From Microbacterium invictum (lineage in GTDB: Bacteria; Actinomycetota; Actinomycetes; Actinomycetales; Microbacteriaceae), in the NCBI RefSeq assembly GCF_014197265.1, contig NZ_JACIFH010000001.1, positions 3,038,001 through 3,102,000 on the forward strand: a DNA stretch of 64,000 nt, given 5' to 3'. The position numbers and the translations under genes are program-made. This document shows positions 8,570 to 17,144 of this stretch, piece after piece. Within the stretch, counting starts at the first letter, position 1; each line of letters opens with the position of its first letter. The notes under the pieces are model-generated. The model had not been told where the DNA came from, made no database searches, and saw nothing but the letters and a program-made list of their open reading frames with translations.

Positions 8570-9310
8570 ATGCCCGCATATCCCGGTGGCCGCGCCGACG
8601 AGATCTCCGCGGCGCTCGGTGCGCTGCCCAGCGGCACGCCTGTCTCCGAGGTCGCGCGTCGCCTGCTCGACCTGTTCACGAGCGGATCGATCGAGCCCGG
8701 CACCCGGCTGCCTCCCGAGCGGCAGCTCGCGGTGACGCTCGGCGTGGGGCGATCCGCGGTGCGCGAGGCGCTCGCCGCCCTCGAGATCCTAGGGATCGTC
8801 GACGTGCGCCCGGGCTCCGGCACCTACCTCCGCGGCCGGCCGAGCGAGCTGCTGCCGCAGACGCTGCGGTGGGGGCTGCTGATCGGCGAGCGCAACACCG
8901 CGCAGCTGCTGGAGCTGCGCTCGGGGCTCGAGATCTACGTCGCGCGCCTCGCCGCAGGCCGGGCCGGCGCCACCGACCTCACCGCACTCGAGGCCACGCT
9001 CGCCCGCATGCGGACAACGGTCGCCGACCTCAAGAACTTCGCGCGCGCCGACCTCGAGTTCCACCACGCGCTTGCCTCGGCCGCCGACAACGCCACGCTG
9101 GTCGACCTGTTGCACGTCGTGCGCTCGCTGCTGCAGGTCTACGCCGACCGAGCCGTGCACGACGAGGGCGCGGCCCGGCTGGCCGTCGCCGAGCACGATG
9201 CGGTTTTCCAGGCGATCGCGGCCGGCGATGCAGATGCCGCAGCCTCGGCGATGGCGGTCCATATGGCGACGGCCGCCGCGCGCATCGCCGCAGAGACCGG
9301 CACGCGCTGA
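8570..9310 (+). CDS. FadR-subfamily GntR transcriptional regulator
   Basis: A 246-residue regulator. The N-terminal winged helix-turn-helix (about residues 25-95) includes the GntR signature PGTRLPPERQLAVTLGV followed by RSAVREALAALEILG and the wing VRPGSGTYL. The C-terminal all-helical FCD domain (about 110-235) includes DLEFHHALASAADN and a metal/ligand histidine segment (VAEHDAVFQAI). It diverges from lerK with about 100 bp between, holding a candidate operator, so it most likely controls the apionate operon and itself in response to a pathway sugar acid or ketose. The effector is unknown. Confidence 0.9.
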   Translation: MPAYPGGRADEISAALGALPSGTPVSEVARRLLDLFTSGSIEPGTRLPPERQLAVTLGVGRSAVREALAALEILGIVDVRPGSGTYLRGRPSELLPQTLRWGLLIGERNTAQLLELRSGLEIYVARLAAGRAGATDLTALEATLARMRTTVADLKNFARADLEFHHALASAADNATLVDLLHVVRSLLQVYADRAVHDEGAARLAVAEHDAVFQAIAAGDADAAASAMAVHMATAAARIAAETGTR

Positions 9311-9452
9311 GCCCACGTGGCGCGTCTCGCGCCGTGTGCGCTTCCTCTCGCTCCGGCATCCGACGCCACACGCCCACGCACGCCTCGGGAAATGTCGGCA
9401 GGTGATGCCGCGCATCGAGAGCGGTACGGGCCGCGTGACGTCGAGCTCGTCG

Positions 9453-10070
9453 CTACAGCCGCACCGTGAGGTGGCGCTCGAGCGTCTGGCGGATGAATGC
9501 CGACTGCGACGTCGCGCCGGCGCGGAACAGCGCCTGCAACTGGATGCCGTCGGACGCGGCGACGTAGGACTGCGCGGCCGTGGCCGGATCGGTGTCGTCG
9601 CGCAGCTGGCCGTGCGCCGCGGCATGGGCGAACGCGGCCTCCACATGGTGCAGCACCAGGTCGTAGCGCCCCCGGAAGTACTCGTGTGCGGGGTGGCCGG
9701 CAGTGGTGGCCTCGGCGGCCATGATCGTATACAGCCGTGTGCGTTCGAGGTCCTTCTCGTCGCGCTCGGCGATCTCGAGGATGCCGCGGAGGACGTCGAT
9801 GCCCTGCCGGTCGCGCAGGTGGGTGTTGGCGTCGTGGTCGCGGTCTTCGAAAACGGCCTCCAGCAGCGCCTCCTTGGTGGGGAAGTGGTGGGTCACTCCG
9901 GGTGCCGTGAGCCCTACGCGCTTTGCGATCTCACTCAACGTGCTGTTGCGGAAGCCGACATGGGCGAAGACGTGTGCGGCGGCGTCGATGATCTGGCTGC
10001 GCCGCTGCGCCGTCTTGCGGTAGGCGCCGCGTCGCCCGGTCGGCGGTGAGGGAGCGGTCGCGGAAGACAT
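9453..10070 (-). CDS. TetR-family transcriptional regulator
   Basis: A 205-residue TetR regulator. The DNA-binding domain covers about residues 15-65 (AQRRSQIIDAAAHVFAHVGF, STLSEIAKRVGLTAPGVTHHF, PTKEALLEAVF). The C-terminal ligand domain is variable. The ATG at 10070 was chosen over one 8 codons upstream because family members usually begin close to the helix-turn-helix; neither has a strong ribosome site. It diverges from the oligosaccharide ABC transporter operon, and an A/T-rich spacer with repeated GCGAAAGAAT words lies between them, so it is the likely regulator of that operon. Confidence 0.88.
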   Translation of the reverse strand: MSSATAPSPPTGRRGAYRKTAQRRSQIIDAAAHVFAHVGFRNSTLSEIAKRVGLTAPGVTHHFPTKEALLEAVFEDRDHDANTHLRDRQGIDVLRGILEIAERDEKDLERTRLYTIMAAEATTAGHPAHEYFRGRYDLVLHHVEAAFAHAAAHGQLRDDTDPATAAQSYVAASDGIQLQALFRAGATSQSAFIRQTLERHLTVRL

Positions 10071-10109
10071 GGACAAGACCCTAATGCAGGACATCAGTGA
10101 AACCTATTA

Positions 10110-10154
10110 CGAGCGAAAGAATTAAAAACCTTCGAGCGCGAAAGAATCTATGCT
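10110..10154. promoter_or_regulatory. Divergent promoter region with a repeated GCGAAAGAAT box
   Basis: The spacer between tetR and the transporter operon is clearly more A/T-rich than its surroundings. GCGAAAGAAT occurs twice in direct orientation (10113-10122 and 10138-10147), 25 bp apart, and is followed at once by TATGCT (10149-10154), a plausible -10 for the transporter operon. The repeats are the natural candidates for binding of the adjacent TetR protein. No good -35 hexamer was found. Confidence 0.4.
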
Positions 10155-10212
10155 ACGTTCGCATGGTTGCCGCCGGGAGTGCGGCACCTACCCGCACCAG
10201 AAAGGAAGTGCA

Positions 10213-11745
10213 ATGAAGCACAGCAACTCGCTCGTTGCCGCGATCGCGCTCGGGGCCGCCACCGTGATCACACTGACCTCATGCGCCGGCACCACCACCG
10301 AACCCGGAGACGAGGCGGCATCCGTCCTTCGCCTCGGCGTCGTGACGCCGCTGACTTCGTTCGCGCCGTGGGAGGCCTCATGGGCCAACCAGTCGCCCTA
10401 TCTTCAGGCGGTATACGACACGCTCCTCACGGCGGAGCCAGACGGCACCGTCACCGAGGGCCTGGCGACGGCCTGGGAGTACGACGACGCCAAGACCCAG
10501 CTCACCCTCACCCTGCGCGAGGGCGTCGAGTTCAGTGACGGCTCCGCCCTTACCGCCGGGGTTGTCGCCGAGCAGCTCATCAAGTTCCGCGACGGCACCA
10601 GCGAGAACGCATCGCTGCTGCGCTCGGTGGAAGGCGTCACCGCGCCCGATGGCGCGACGGTTGTCGTCACGCTCGCCGAGGCTGACCCGGGGCTGCTGGG
10701 GTCCCTGACGAAGAACGCCGGCCTCGTCGGCGCCGAGGCCATGTTCGCCGACGCCGACGCGCAGACGTCGCCGATCGGATCCGGACCCTACGTGCTCGAC
10801 GAGGGCGACACCGTGATCGGGTCGACCTACGTGTTCACGGCGAAGGACGACTACTGGGACGCCGACGCGGTTCACTACGACGAGATCGTCATCAACCTGT
10901 ACGGCGACGCAACATCGCTCATGAACGCCGTCAAGGGCGGGCAGGTCGACGCCTCCGCGTCGCAGACGCCGACGCAGATCCCCGAAGCCGAGGCGGCGGG
11001 CTTCACCGCGAACATCCGCGAGTCCGACTACACCGGATTCCTGCTCGTCGACCGCGACGGCACGTTGAACCCGGCGCTGGGCGATGTGCGGGTGCGTCAG
11101 GCCATCAACCACGCGCTCGACCGCGAGGCACTGGTCGAAGCTCTGGCGGCGGGGTACGGCGTGCCGACCACGCAGATCATCTCGCCCTCGAACCCCGGCT
11201 ACGACGAGGCGCTCGATGACGCGTACCCCTACGACGTCGACAAGGCGAAGCAGCTGCTGGCCGAGGCCGGCTACGCCGACGGTTTCACCCTCGTCATGCC
11301 GAGCAACGACTTCGTCCCGGAGTCCGAGTTCGCCATCTACGCCGACCAGCTCGCTCAGATCGGCATCACCGTCGAGTGGGAGAAGGTCGGCGACGACCTG
11401 TTCGGCAAAATGCTCGGCGGCGCGTACGCTGCGTTCTCGATGCTGCTCGAGACCGACACGAGCATGTGGAACTCGATGCAGTTCTCGATGCTGCCGTGGT
11501 CGCCGTGGAACCCGTTCAAGGTCGAGGACCCGAAGCTGGTCGCGTGGGCGGCCGAGCTCGCCACCGCCGAGGGCGACCGCGCCGACGAGATCGCCGTCGA
11601 GGTCAACGAGTACATCGTCGAGCAGGCCTGGTACGCGCCGTCGCACCGCCTGGAGAGTGCGTTCTTCACGGACGCCGACACGCAGGTGGAACTGCAGGTC
11701 GACAACGCCTACCCGTACCTCTGGAACATCCAGCCCGCCTCCTGA
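10213..11745 (+). CDS. ABC transporter substrate-binding lipoprotein (family 5)
   Basis: A 510-residue extracytoplasmic binding protein of the peptide/nickel/oligosaccharide class (SBP_bac_5). The first 24 residues form a lipoprotein signal with lipobox LTSC, so Cys24 would be lipidated. The family core is seen in LRLGVVTPLTSFAPWEA, FTAKDDYWDADAVHYDEIVI and VRQAINHALDREALVEAL. The ATG at 10213 follows AAAGGAAG at ideal spacing; longer in-frame extensions have none. It begins an operon with two permeases, two ATPases and two glycoside hydrolases, so its ligand is more likely a plant oligosaccharide or glycoside than a peptide. Confidence 0.9.
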   Translation: MKHSNSLVAAIALGAATVITLTSCAGTTTEPGDEAASVLRLGVVTPLTSFAPWEASWANQSPYLQAVYDTLLTAEPDGTVTEGLATAWEYDDAKTQLTLTLREGVEFSDGSALTAGVVAEQLIKFRDGTSENASLLRSVEGVTAPDGATVVVTLAEADPGLLGSLTKNAGLVGAEAMFADADAQTSPIGSGPYVLDEGDTVIGSTYVFTAKDDYWDADAVHYDEIVINLYGDATSLMNAVKGGQVDASASQTPTQIPEAEAAGFTANIRESDYTGFLLVDRDGTLNPALGDVRVRQAINHALDREALVEALAAGYGVPTTQIISPSNPGYDEALDDAYPYDVDKAKQLLAEAGYADGFTLVMPSNDFVPESEFAIYADQLAQIGITVEWEKVGDDLFGKMLGGAYAAFSMLLETDTSMWNSMQFSMLPWSPWNPFKVEDPKLVAWAAELATAEGDRADEIAVEVNEYIVEQAWYAPSHRLESAFFTDADTQVELQVDNAYPYLWNIQPAS

Positions 11746-11790
11746 CAATGTGAGGGGGCGGGGATGGTCCCGCCCTCTCACCGCACATTG
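11746..11790 (+). terminator. Stem-loop after the binding-protein gene (partial terminator or processing hairpin)
   Basis: Immediately after the binding-protein stop is a long imperfect inverted repeat. CAATGTG at 11746 pairs with CACATTG ending at 11790, and the inner GGGGGCGGG pairs with CCCGCCCTC around a GATGGT loop. No T-run follows, and the permease start is only 9 bp downstream. Such structures commonly lower expression of permeases relative to the abundant binding protein, by partial termination or by protecting the upstream mRNA. Confidence 0.6.
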
Positions 11791-11798
11791 GTTCCGTC

Positions 11799-12740
11799 AT
11801 GCCCAGTTTCATCCTCCGGCGCTTGGCCGCAGGCGTCACCACGCTGCTCACCCTGTGCGTGCTCACCTTCTTCCTGCTCTACCTCGGCGCGGCAGACACC
11901 GCCCGCAACATCGTCGGGCAGACGGCATCCGAAGAGATCGTCGAGCGCAAGAAGGCCGAACTCGGCCTCGACCGCCCGCTGATCGTCCAGTTCGCCGATT
12001 GGGCCGGCAGTGCGCTGACCGGAGACCTCGGCAGGTCGTGGTTCACCGGTCAAGAGGTCACCGACGCACTCGTGGGCCGCCTGCCCGTCACGCTGTCCCT
12101 CACGATCGGTGCGGTGCTGCTGTCGGCCATCGTCGCGATCACCATCGGTGCGATCGCTGCCGGCCGGCGCGGCTGGGCGGACCGCACCGTCCAGGTGCTC
12201 TCCGTCGCCGGTTCCGCCGTCCCCGGGTTCCTGATCGCCCTGTTCCTCGCCGTCGTGTTCGCCATCGATCTCGGCTGGTTCCCGGCAACCGGGTACATCC
12301 GGCCCTCCGACTCGGTGGTGGGGTGGCTGTCCACCATCACCCTCCCCGTCATCGCCCTGTCGGTCGGCGCGATCGCGGGCGTCGCGCAGCAGGTGCGCGG
12401 CTCGATGATCGACGCCCTCCGGCTCGACTACGTGCGCACCCTCCGCTCCCGCGGACTCCCGCACCGCCGTGTCGTCTACCGGCACGTGCTGCGCAACGCG
12501 TCGGGCCCCGCGCTCAGCACCCTCGGCCTGCAGTTCGTGGTCATGTTCGGCGGCGCAGTCGTCGTGGAACAGGTGTTCGCCCTTCCCGGTCTCGGCCAGG
12601 CCGCCGTCTCGGCCACCTCGCAGGGCGACATTCCGCTGGTCATGGGCGTCGTGATCATCACCGCGGTCATCGTGGTCCTCGTCAACCTCACCGTCGACCT
12701 GCTGCAGGCCTGGCTCAACCCGAAGGTGCGTCTGTCATGA
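11799..12740 (+). CDS. ABC transporter permease (DppB/OppB type)
   Basis: A 313-residue inner-membrane permease with about six membrane segments. It starts LRRLAAGVTTLLTLCVLTFF, typical of DppB, has a large loop after TM1 carrying EEIVERKKAELGLDRPL, and holds the BPD_transp_1 EAA-type motif near VRTLRSRGLPHRR. It pairs with the permease half of the next protein to form the translocation channel. Its last bases overlap the next ATG (ATGA), so the two are translationally coupled. Confidence 0.92.
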   Translation: MPSFILRRLAAGVTTLLTLCVLTFFLLYLGAADTARNIVGQTASEEIVERKKAELGLDRPLIVQFADWAGSALTGDLGRSWFTGQEVTDALVGRLPVTLSLTIGAVLLSAIVAITIGAIAAGRRGWADRTVQVLSVAGSAVPGFLIALFLAVVFAIDLGWFPATGYIRPSDSVVGWLSTITLPVIALSVGAIAGVAQQVRGSMIDALRLDYVRTLRSRGLPHRRVVYRHVLRNASGPALSTLGLQFVVMFGGAVVVEQVFALPGLGQAAVSATSQGDIPLVMGVVIITAVIVVLVNLTVDLLQAWLNPKVRLS

Positions 12741-14542
12741 CCACGTCGATCCCCGACACGGTGGCCCTCGCCACCCAGTCTGCCGACCGCCGCCGATCGC
12801 TGCCGGCGCGCTTGGCCCGCAATCCCCTCGGCGTGGTCTCGCTCGGCTACCTCGCGCTGCTGCTGCTCGTCGCAGTGATCGGCCCCTTCGTCATCCCGCA
12901 CGACCCCAACGCCGTATCACTGGCCGATGTGTTCGCGCCGCCCGGCGGCCTGTACCCGCTGGGCACCGACAGCGCCGGTCGCGACGTGCTGTCCCGGCTG
13001 GTCGTCGCCACCTCGGTGAGTCTCGCCGGCGCCGCGGTCACCGTCGTCGTCGCCGCGCTCATCGGCATTCCGGCGGGACTCCTGGCCGGCTACCGCGGCG
13101 GCTGGTTCGACAGCGTCTCGGCCTGGCTCGCCGGAGTCCTGCTGGCGCTGCCGGCGATCGTGGTGCTGCTGGCGGTGCGCTCGGTGACCGGTCCCTCGAT
13201 GTGGCTGATCATGGCGATCTTCGGCGTGCTGATCTCACCCTCGTTCTACCGGGTCGTCTACGGCTCGGTCCGCGCCGTGCGCGAAGAGCTCTACATCGAC
13301 GCCGCCATGGTCTCGGGGCTGAGCGACGCGCGCATCATCGGCCGCCACGTCCTGTCGGCGGTGCGGGCACCGGCGATTCTGCTGGTGTCGGCGATCTTCG
13401 CCGTCGGCATCGCGATCCAGGCCACCATCGACTTCCTCGGGCTGGGAGACGCCAGCATCCCTACCTGGGGCGCGATGCTGGCGGACGGCTACTACAACAT
13501 CTTCCGGGCACCGCTGCTCATGCTGTGGCCGAGCCTGGCGATCGGATTGACGTGCGTGGCCTTCACGCTGCTGGGCGCCGCCCTGCGCGATGAGACTCAG
13601 CACGTCGGCGACGCCACCGCGCAGAAGCGGTCGTCCTGGACGCCGCCGGCACCGCGCCCGGCTGCCCCCATCCGGCACGACTCCGACAGCAGCGACCCGG
13701 CTCCCCTCCTCGAGGCATCGGGGCTGAGCGTCGCGTACCCGAAGGGCGCCGGGTGGACGACCGTGGTCGATGACGTCTCGCTGCGGATCGCGCCGGGGGA
13801 AGTGCATGCACTCGTCGGGGAGTCGGGCTCGGGCAAGACCCAGACCGCCTGGTCGATCCTCGATCTGCTGCCCGAGAACGGCCGAGTCATGGCGGGCACG
13901 ATCACCTTCGAGGGGGAAGACCTCGCTGCGGCCGCAGGTGCAGTCGACCGGCTGCGGGGGCGACGCATCGGCTACGTCCCGCAAGAGCCGCTGTCCAACC
14001 TCGACCCCAGCTATACGATCGGCCACCAGCTCACCGAGCCGCTGCGCGTCGTGATGGGAATGCGCCGGAAGGCCGCGAAGGCGCGGGCGCTGGAGCTGCT
14101 CGCGCAGGTCGGCATCCCCGACCCCGCCCGCACCTACCGGTCCTACCCACATGAGATCTCGGGCGGCATGGCGCAGCGGGTGCTCATCGCCGGCGCCCTG
14201 TCGTGCGAGCCGCCGCTGGTGATCGCGGACGAGCCCACCACGGCGCTGGACGTCACCGTCCAAGCCGAGATCCTTCGCCTGCTGCGCAGGCTGCGCGATG
14301 AGACCGGCGTCGCCATCCTCATGGTCACGCATAACTTCGGGGTGGTCGCGGACATCGCCGACCGCGTCTCGGTGATGCGACACGGATCGATCGTCGAGAC
14401 CGGAAGCGCCGCCGCGATCTTCGCGGATCCGCAGCACGACTACACCCGCTCCCTGTTCGGGGCATTGCTGACCGCGGCGCCGTCGCGCGGGGCGCTCGCG
14501 GCGGCTGCCGCAGCACACGACGGGGAAGGACGGTCGGCATGA
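12737..14542 (+). CDS. ABC transporter permease-ATPase fusion (DppC-DppD)
   Basis: A 601-residue fusion of two subunits usually encoded separately. Residues about 1-285 are a DppC-type permease with an N-terminal cytosolic segment and about six membrane helices (EAA region DAAMVSGLSDARIIGRHVL). A Pro/Ala-rich linker of about 40 residues follows. The ATPase begins near LLEASGLSVAYPKG and carries Walker A GESGSGKT, the signature SGGMAQRVLIAGAL and Walker B LVIADEPTTALDV. The frame is continuous through the junction with no stop, so this is a true fusion. It overlaps dppB-like and dppF-like genes by ATGA on both sides. Confidence 0.92.
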   Translation: MTTSIPDTVALATQSADRRRSLPARLARNPLGVVSLGYLALLLLVAVIGPFVIPHDPNAVSLADVFAPPGGLYPLGTDSAGRDVLSRLVVATSVSLAGAAVTVVVAALIGIPAGLLAGYRGGWFDSVSAWLAGVLLALPAIVVLLAVRSVTGPSMWLIMAIFGVLISPSFYRVVYGSVRAVREELYIDAAMVSGLSDARIIGRHVLSAVRAPAILLVSAIFAVGIAIQATIDFLGLGDASIPTWGAMLADGYYNIFRAPLLMLWPSLAIGLTCVAFTLLGAALRDETQHVGDATAQKRSSWTPPAPRPAAPIRHDSDSSDPAPLLEASGLSVAYPKGAGWTTVVDDVSLRIAPGEVHALVGESGSGKTQTAWSILDLLPENGRVMAGTITFEGEDLAAAAGAVDRLRGRRIGYVPQEPLSNLDPSYTIGHQLTEPLRVVMGMRRKAAKARALELLAQVGIPDPARTYRSYPHEISGGMAQRVLIAGALSCEPPLVIADEPTTALDVTVQAEILRLLRRLRDETGVAILMVTHNFGVVADIADRVSVMRHGSIVETGSAAAIFADPQHDYTRSLFGALLTAAPSRGALAAAAAAHDGEGRSA

Positions 14543-15393
14543 CCACCGCAGCCGCACTGCTCGACATCCGCAGCCTCGACGTCACCTACCGCTCGCGCGG
14601 CTTGCGGCGGCGGGACTTCCAGGCGCTGCGCGCCGTCGACCTCGACGTGCAGCCCGGCGAGACCGTGGGCCTGGTGGGGGAGTCCGGCTCCGGGAAATCG
14701 ACCCTCGGCCGCGCTGTGCTCGGCCTCGCCCCGATCACCGCGGGCACGGTGACCCTCGCGGGCGAAGACATCACCCACGCCGCCCGTGCCCGGCGCCGCG
14801 AACTCGCCGCCGACATCCAGGTGATCTTCCAAGACCCGTACTCGTCGCTGAGCCCGTCGCTGACGATCGGCGACACCCTCGCTGAGCCCCTGCGCGCGCG
14901 CGGCGTCGCGCGCACCGCGGCGCAGGCCCGCATCGCCGAACTGCTCGACATGGTCCACCTGCCCGCCGACGCCGTGCACCGACTGCCCCGCGAGTTCAGC
15001 GGCGGCCAGCGCCAGCGCGTGGCCATCGCCCGGGCGATCGCGCTCGAACCGCGCCTCATCGTGTGCGACGAGCCCGTCTCGGCGCTCGACCTCACCACGC
15101 AGGCCCGGGTGCTCGAGCTGCTCATCGAACTGCAGGAGCGCACCGGCATCGCGTACGTGTTCATCTCGCACGACCTCGACGTCGTCCGCGTCATGAGCCA
15201 CCGCATCGCGGTGATGTACCGCGGCGAGATCGTCGAGCGGGGCGACGGCGAGCAGGTCTCCACCGCACCGGCCCATCCCTATACCCAGCGGCTCCTACTG
15301 GCATCGCCGGTGGCCGACCCTGCCGAGCAGGCCGTGCGCCGGCAGGCGTTCGACGACTATGTCCGCACCCACCCGAAAGACACCGCAGCGTGA
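14539..15393 (+). CDS. ABC transporter ATP-binding protein (DppF/OppF type)
   Basis: A 284-residue ATPase. Walker A is GESGSGKST, the signature is SGGQRQRVAIARAIAL, Walker B is LIVCDEPVSALDL, the H-loop histidine is in VFISHDLDVVRV, and the C-terminal oligopeptide-transporter extension (HPYTQRLLLASPV) is present. It forms a heterodimer with the ATPase half of the preceding fusion protein to energise import. It starts at an ATG overlapping the preceding TGA and ends overlapping the GTG of the GH3 gene. Confidence 0.93.
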   Translation: MTTAAALLDIRSLDVTYRSRGLRRRDFQALRAVDLDVQPGETVGLVGESGSGKSTLGRAVLGLAPITAGTVTLAGEDITHAARARRRELAADIQVIFQDPYSSLSPSLTIGDTLAEPLRARGVARTAAQARIAELLDMVHLPADAVHRLPREFSGGQRQRVAIARAIALEPRLIVCDEPVSALDLTTQARVLELLIELQERTGIAYVFISHDLDVVRVMSHRIAVMYRGEIVERGDGEQVSTAPAHPYTQRLLLASPVADPAEQAVRRQAFDDYVRTHPKDTAA

Positions 15394-17144
15394 GCATCGA
15401 CACCGCACCGACGAACCTGACCGCCCGCGCCGCACGGATCGTCTCCGACATGACCGTCGCCGAGCGCGCCGGGCTCCTGTTTCATCCCATGGTCTTCCTC
15501 GATGAGACGCCTGATCTCGACGCGCCCTCGCCGCTGACCGGCGTGAGCCTGCGCGAGCTCATCGTCGACCGCGGCATCCGGTTCATCACGCTGGGCGCGA
15601 TTCCCGCGCCCGACCGAGTGGCCGGAGCGATCCAGGTGCTGCAGGACCTGGCCACCACGACGGGATCGCGGCTGCCGATCGTCTTCGCGACCGATCCGCG
15701 GCACTCGTTCGTGCAGAACGACGGCGCGAGCCACCGTGCAGCCGGCGTTTCGCAGTGGCCCGAGCCGATCGGGCTGGGCGCCCTGGCCGACGAAGACCTC
15801 GTCCGCGACTTCGCCCGCATCGTCCGCGGCGACTACCGGGCGATGGGAATCCGCATGGCACTGCATCCGCAGATCGATCTCACGACCGAGCCGCGGTGGG
15901 CGCGCCAGGCGCAGAGCTTCGGAGCGACCGCCCCCCTCACCGGTCGGTTGACCCGGGCCTACCTCGAAGGACTCCAGGGCGACGCGCTCGGCGCCGACAG
16001 CGTCGCCGCCACCGTCAAGCACTTCCCCGGCGGCGGCCCGCAGCAAGACGGCGAAGACCCGCACTTCCCCTACGGGCGCGAGCAGGTGTACCCCGGGGGA
16101 CGGTTCGAAGACCATCTCGCCCCGTTCCGCGACGCGATCGCCGCCGGCGCCGGCATCGTCATGCCCTACTACGGAATGCCGGTGGGCCTCGAACTCGACG
16201 GCGAGCCGGTCGAGCAAGTCGGCTTCGCCTTCAACCGGCAGATCATCACCGGTCTGCTGCGCGAGAAGCTCGGCTTCGAGGGCGTCGTCATCAGCGACTT
16301 CGGGCTCATCACCGACCAGGTCGTGTTCGGCAAGCCGTTCCCCGCCCGGGCCTGGGGCGTCGAACAGCTGTCGCGAGAGGATCGCACGCTGAAGCTGCTG
16401 CACGCGGGCGTCGACCAGTTCGGCGGTGAGTTCGACACCACCCTGGTCACCACGCTCGTCGAAGACGGACGTCTCGACATCGCGCGCCTCGACGAGTCGG
16501 CCCGCCGGATCGTGCAGCTGCAACTGCGGCTCGGACTCATCGACCCACCACCGCAGCACTCCGCACCCGTACTCGGCGCACCGAGCGACGTCGCCCGCGG
16601 CCTCGAAGCGCAGAGCAGGGTGATGACGGTGCTCGTCAACCCCGACGCGCCTTCGCCGGCGCACCTGCCCCTCACCGGATCGCGCCGGGTGCACCTGCAG
16701 GGGCTCGATGCGTCGGCGCTGCCTGCCGGATGGGTCGCCGCCGAAGCCGCCGCCGCCGAGCTCGCCATCGTGCGGATCTCGGCACCCTTCGAGCCGCGCG
16801 ACGATTACTTCCTCGAGGCGGGCATGGAGCAGGGCAGCCTCGATCTGCCCGCCGACCTCGTCGCCGAGATTGCCGAACTGGGCAAGCGGATGCCAGTGGT
16901 ACTCGTCGTCACGCTCACCCGGCCGGCGATCCTCACCCCCGTGATCGCCGACGTCGCCGCGGTGGTCGCAGACTTCGGTGCGTCGGATGCTGCCGTCATG
17001 CGCGCCCTGACCGGCGAGATCCGCCCGGAGGGTCGTCTGCCGTTCGAGTTGCCGCGCAGCATGGCCGCCGTCGCCGACAGCCGCCCCGACGTGGCATCCG
17101 ACTCCGCCGACCCGCTGTTCCCGGCGGGCTGGAGCGCGCTGTGA
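15390..17144 (+). CDS. Glycoside hydrolase family 3 protein
   Basis: A 584-residue GH3 enzyme without a signal peptide, so it acts on imported substrates. The (beta/alpha)8 domain contains KHFPGGG (near residue 210) and the nucleophile aspartate in VVISDFG (near 304). The alpha/beta sandwich domain covers about 400-575, and the C-terminal FnIII domain of many GH3 enzymes is absent. The GTG start overlaps the ATPase stop (GTGA), which fixes it better than longer in-frame options. Substrates could be beta-glucosides, xylosides or arabinosides; context favours trimming of a plant glycoside delivered by the adjacent importer. Confidence 0.88.
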   Translation: MSIDTAPTNLTARAARIVSDMTVAERAGLLFHPMVFLDETPDLDAPSPLTGVSLRELIVDRGIRFITLGAIPAPDRVAGAIQVLQDLATTTGSRLPIVFATDPRHSFVQNDGASHRAAGVSQWPEPIGLGALADEDLVRDFARIVRGDYRAMGIRMALHPQIDLTTEPRWARQAQSFGATAPLTGRLTRAYLEGLQGDALGADSVAATVKHFPGGGPQQDGEDPHFPYGREQVYPGGRFEDHLAPFRDAIAAGAGIVMPYYGMPVGLELDGEPVEQVGFAFNRQIITGLLREKLGFEGVVISDFGLITDQVVFGKPFPARAWGVEQLSREDRTLKLLHAGVDQFGGEFDTTLVTTLVEDGRLDIARLDESARRIVQLQLRLGLIDPPPQHSAPVLGAPSDVARGLEAQSRVMTVLVNPDAPSPAHLPLTGSRRVHLQGLDASALPAGWVAAEAAAAELAIVRISAPFEPRDDYFLEAGMEQGSLDLPADLVAEIAELGKRMPVVLVVTLTRPAILTPVIADVAAVVADFGASDAAVMRALTGEIRPEGRLPFELPRSMAAVADSRPDVASDSADPLFPAGWSAL

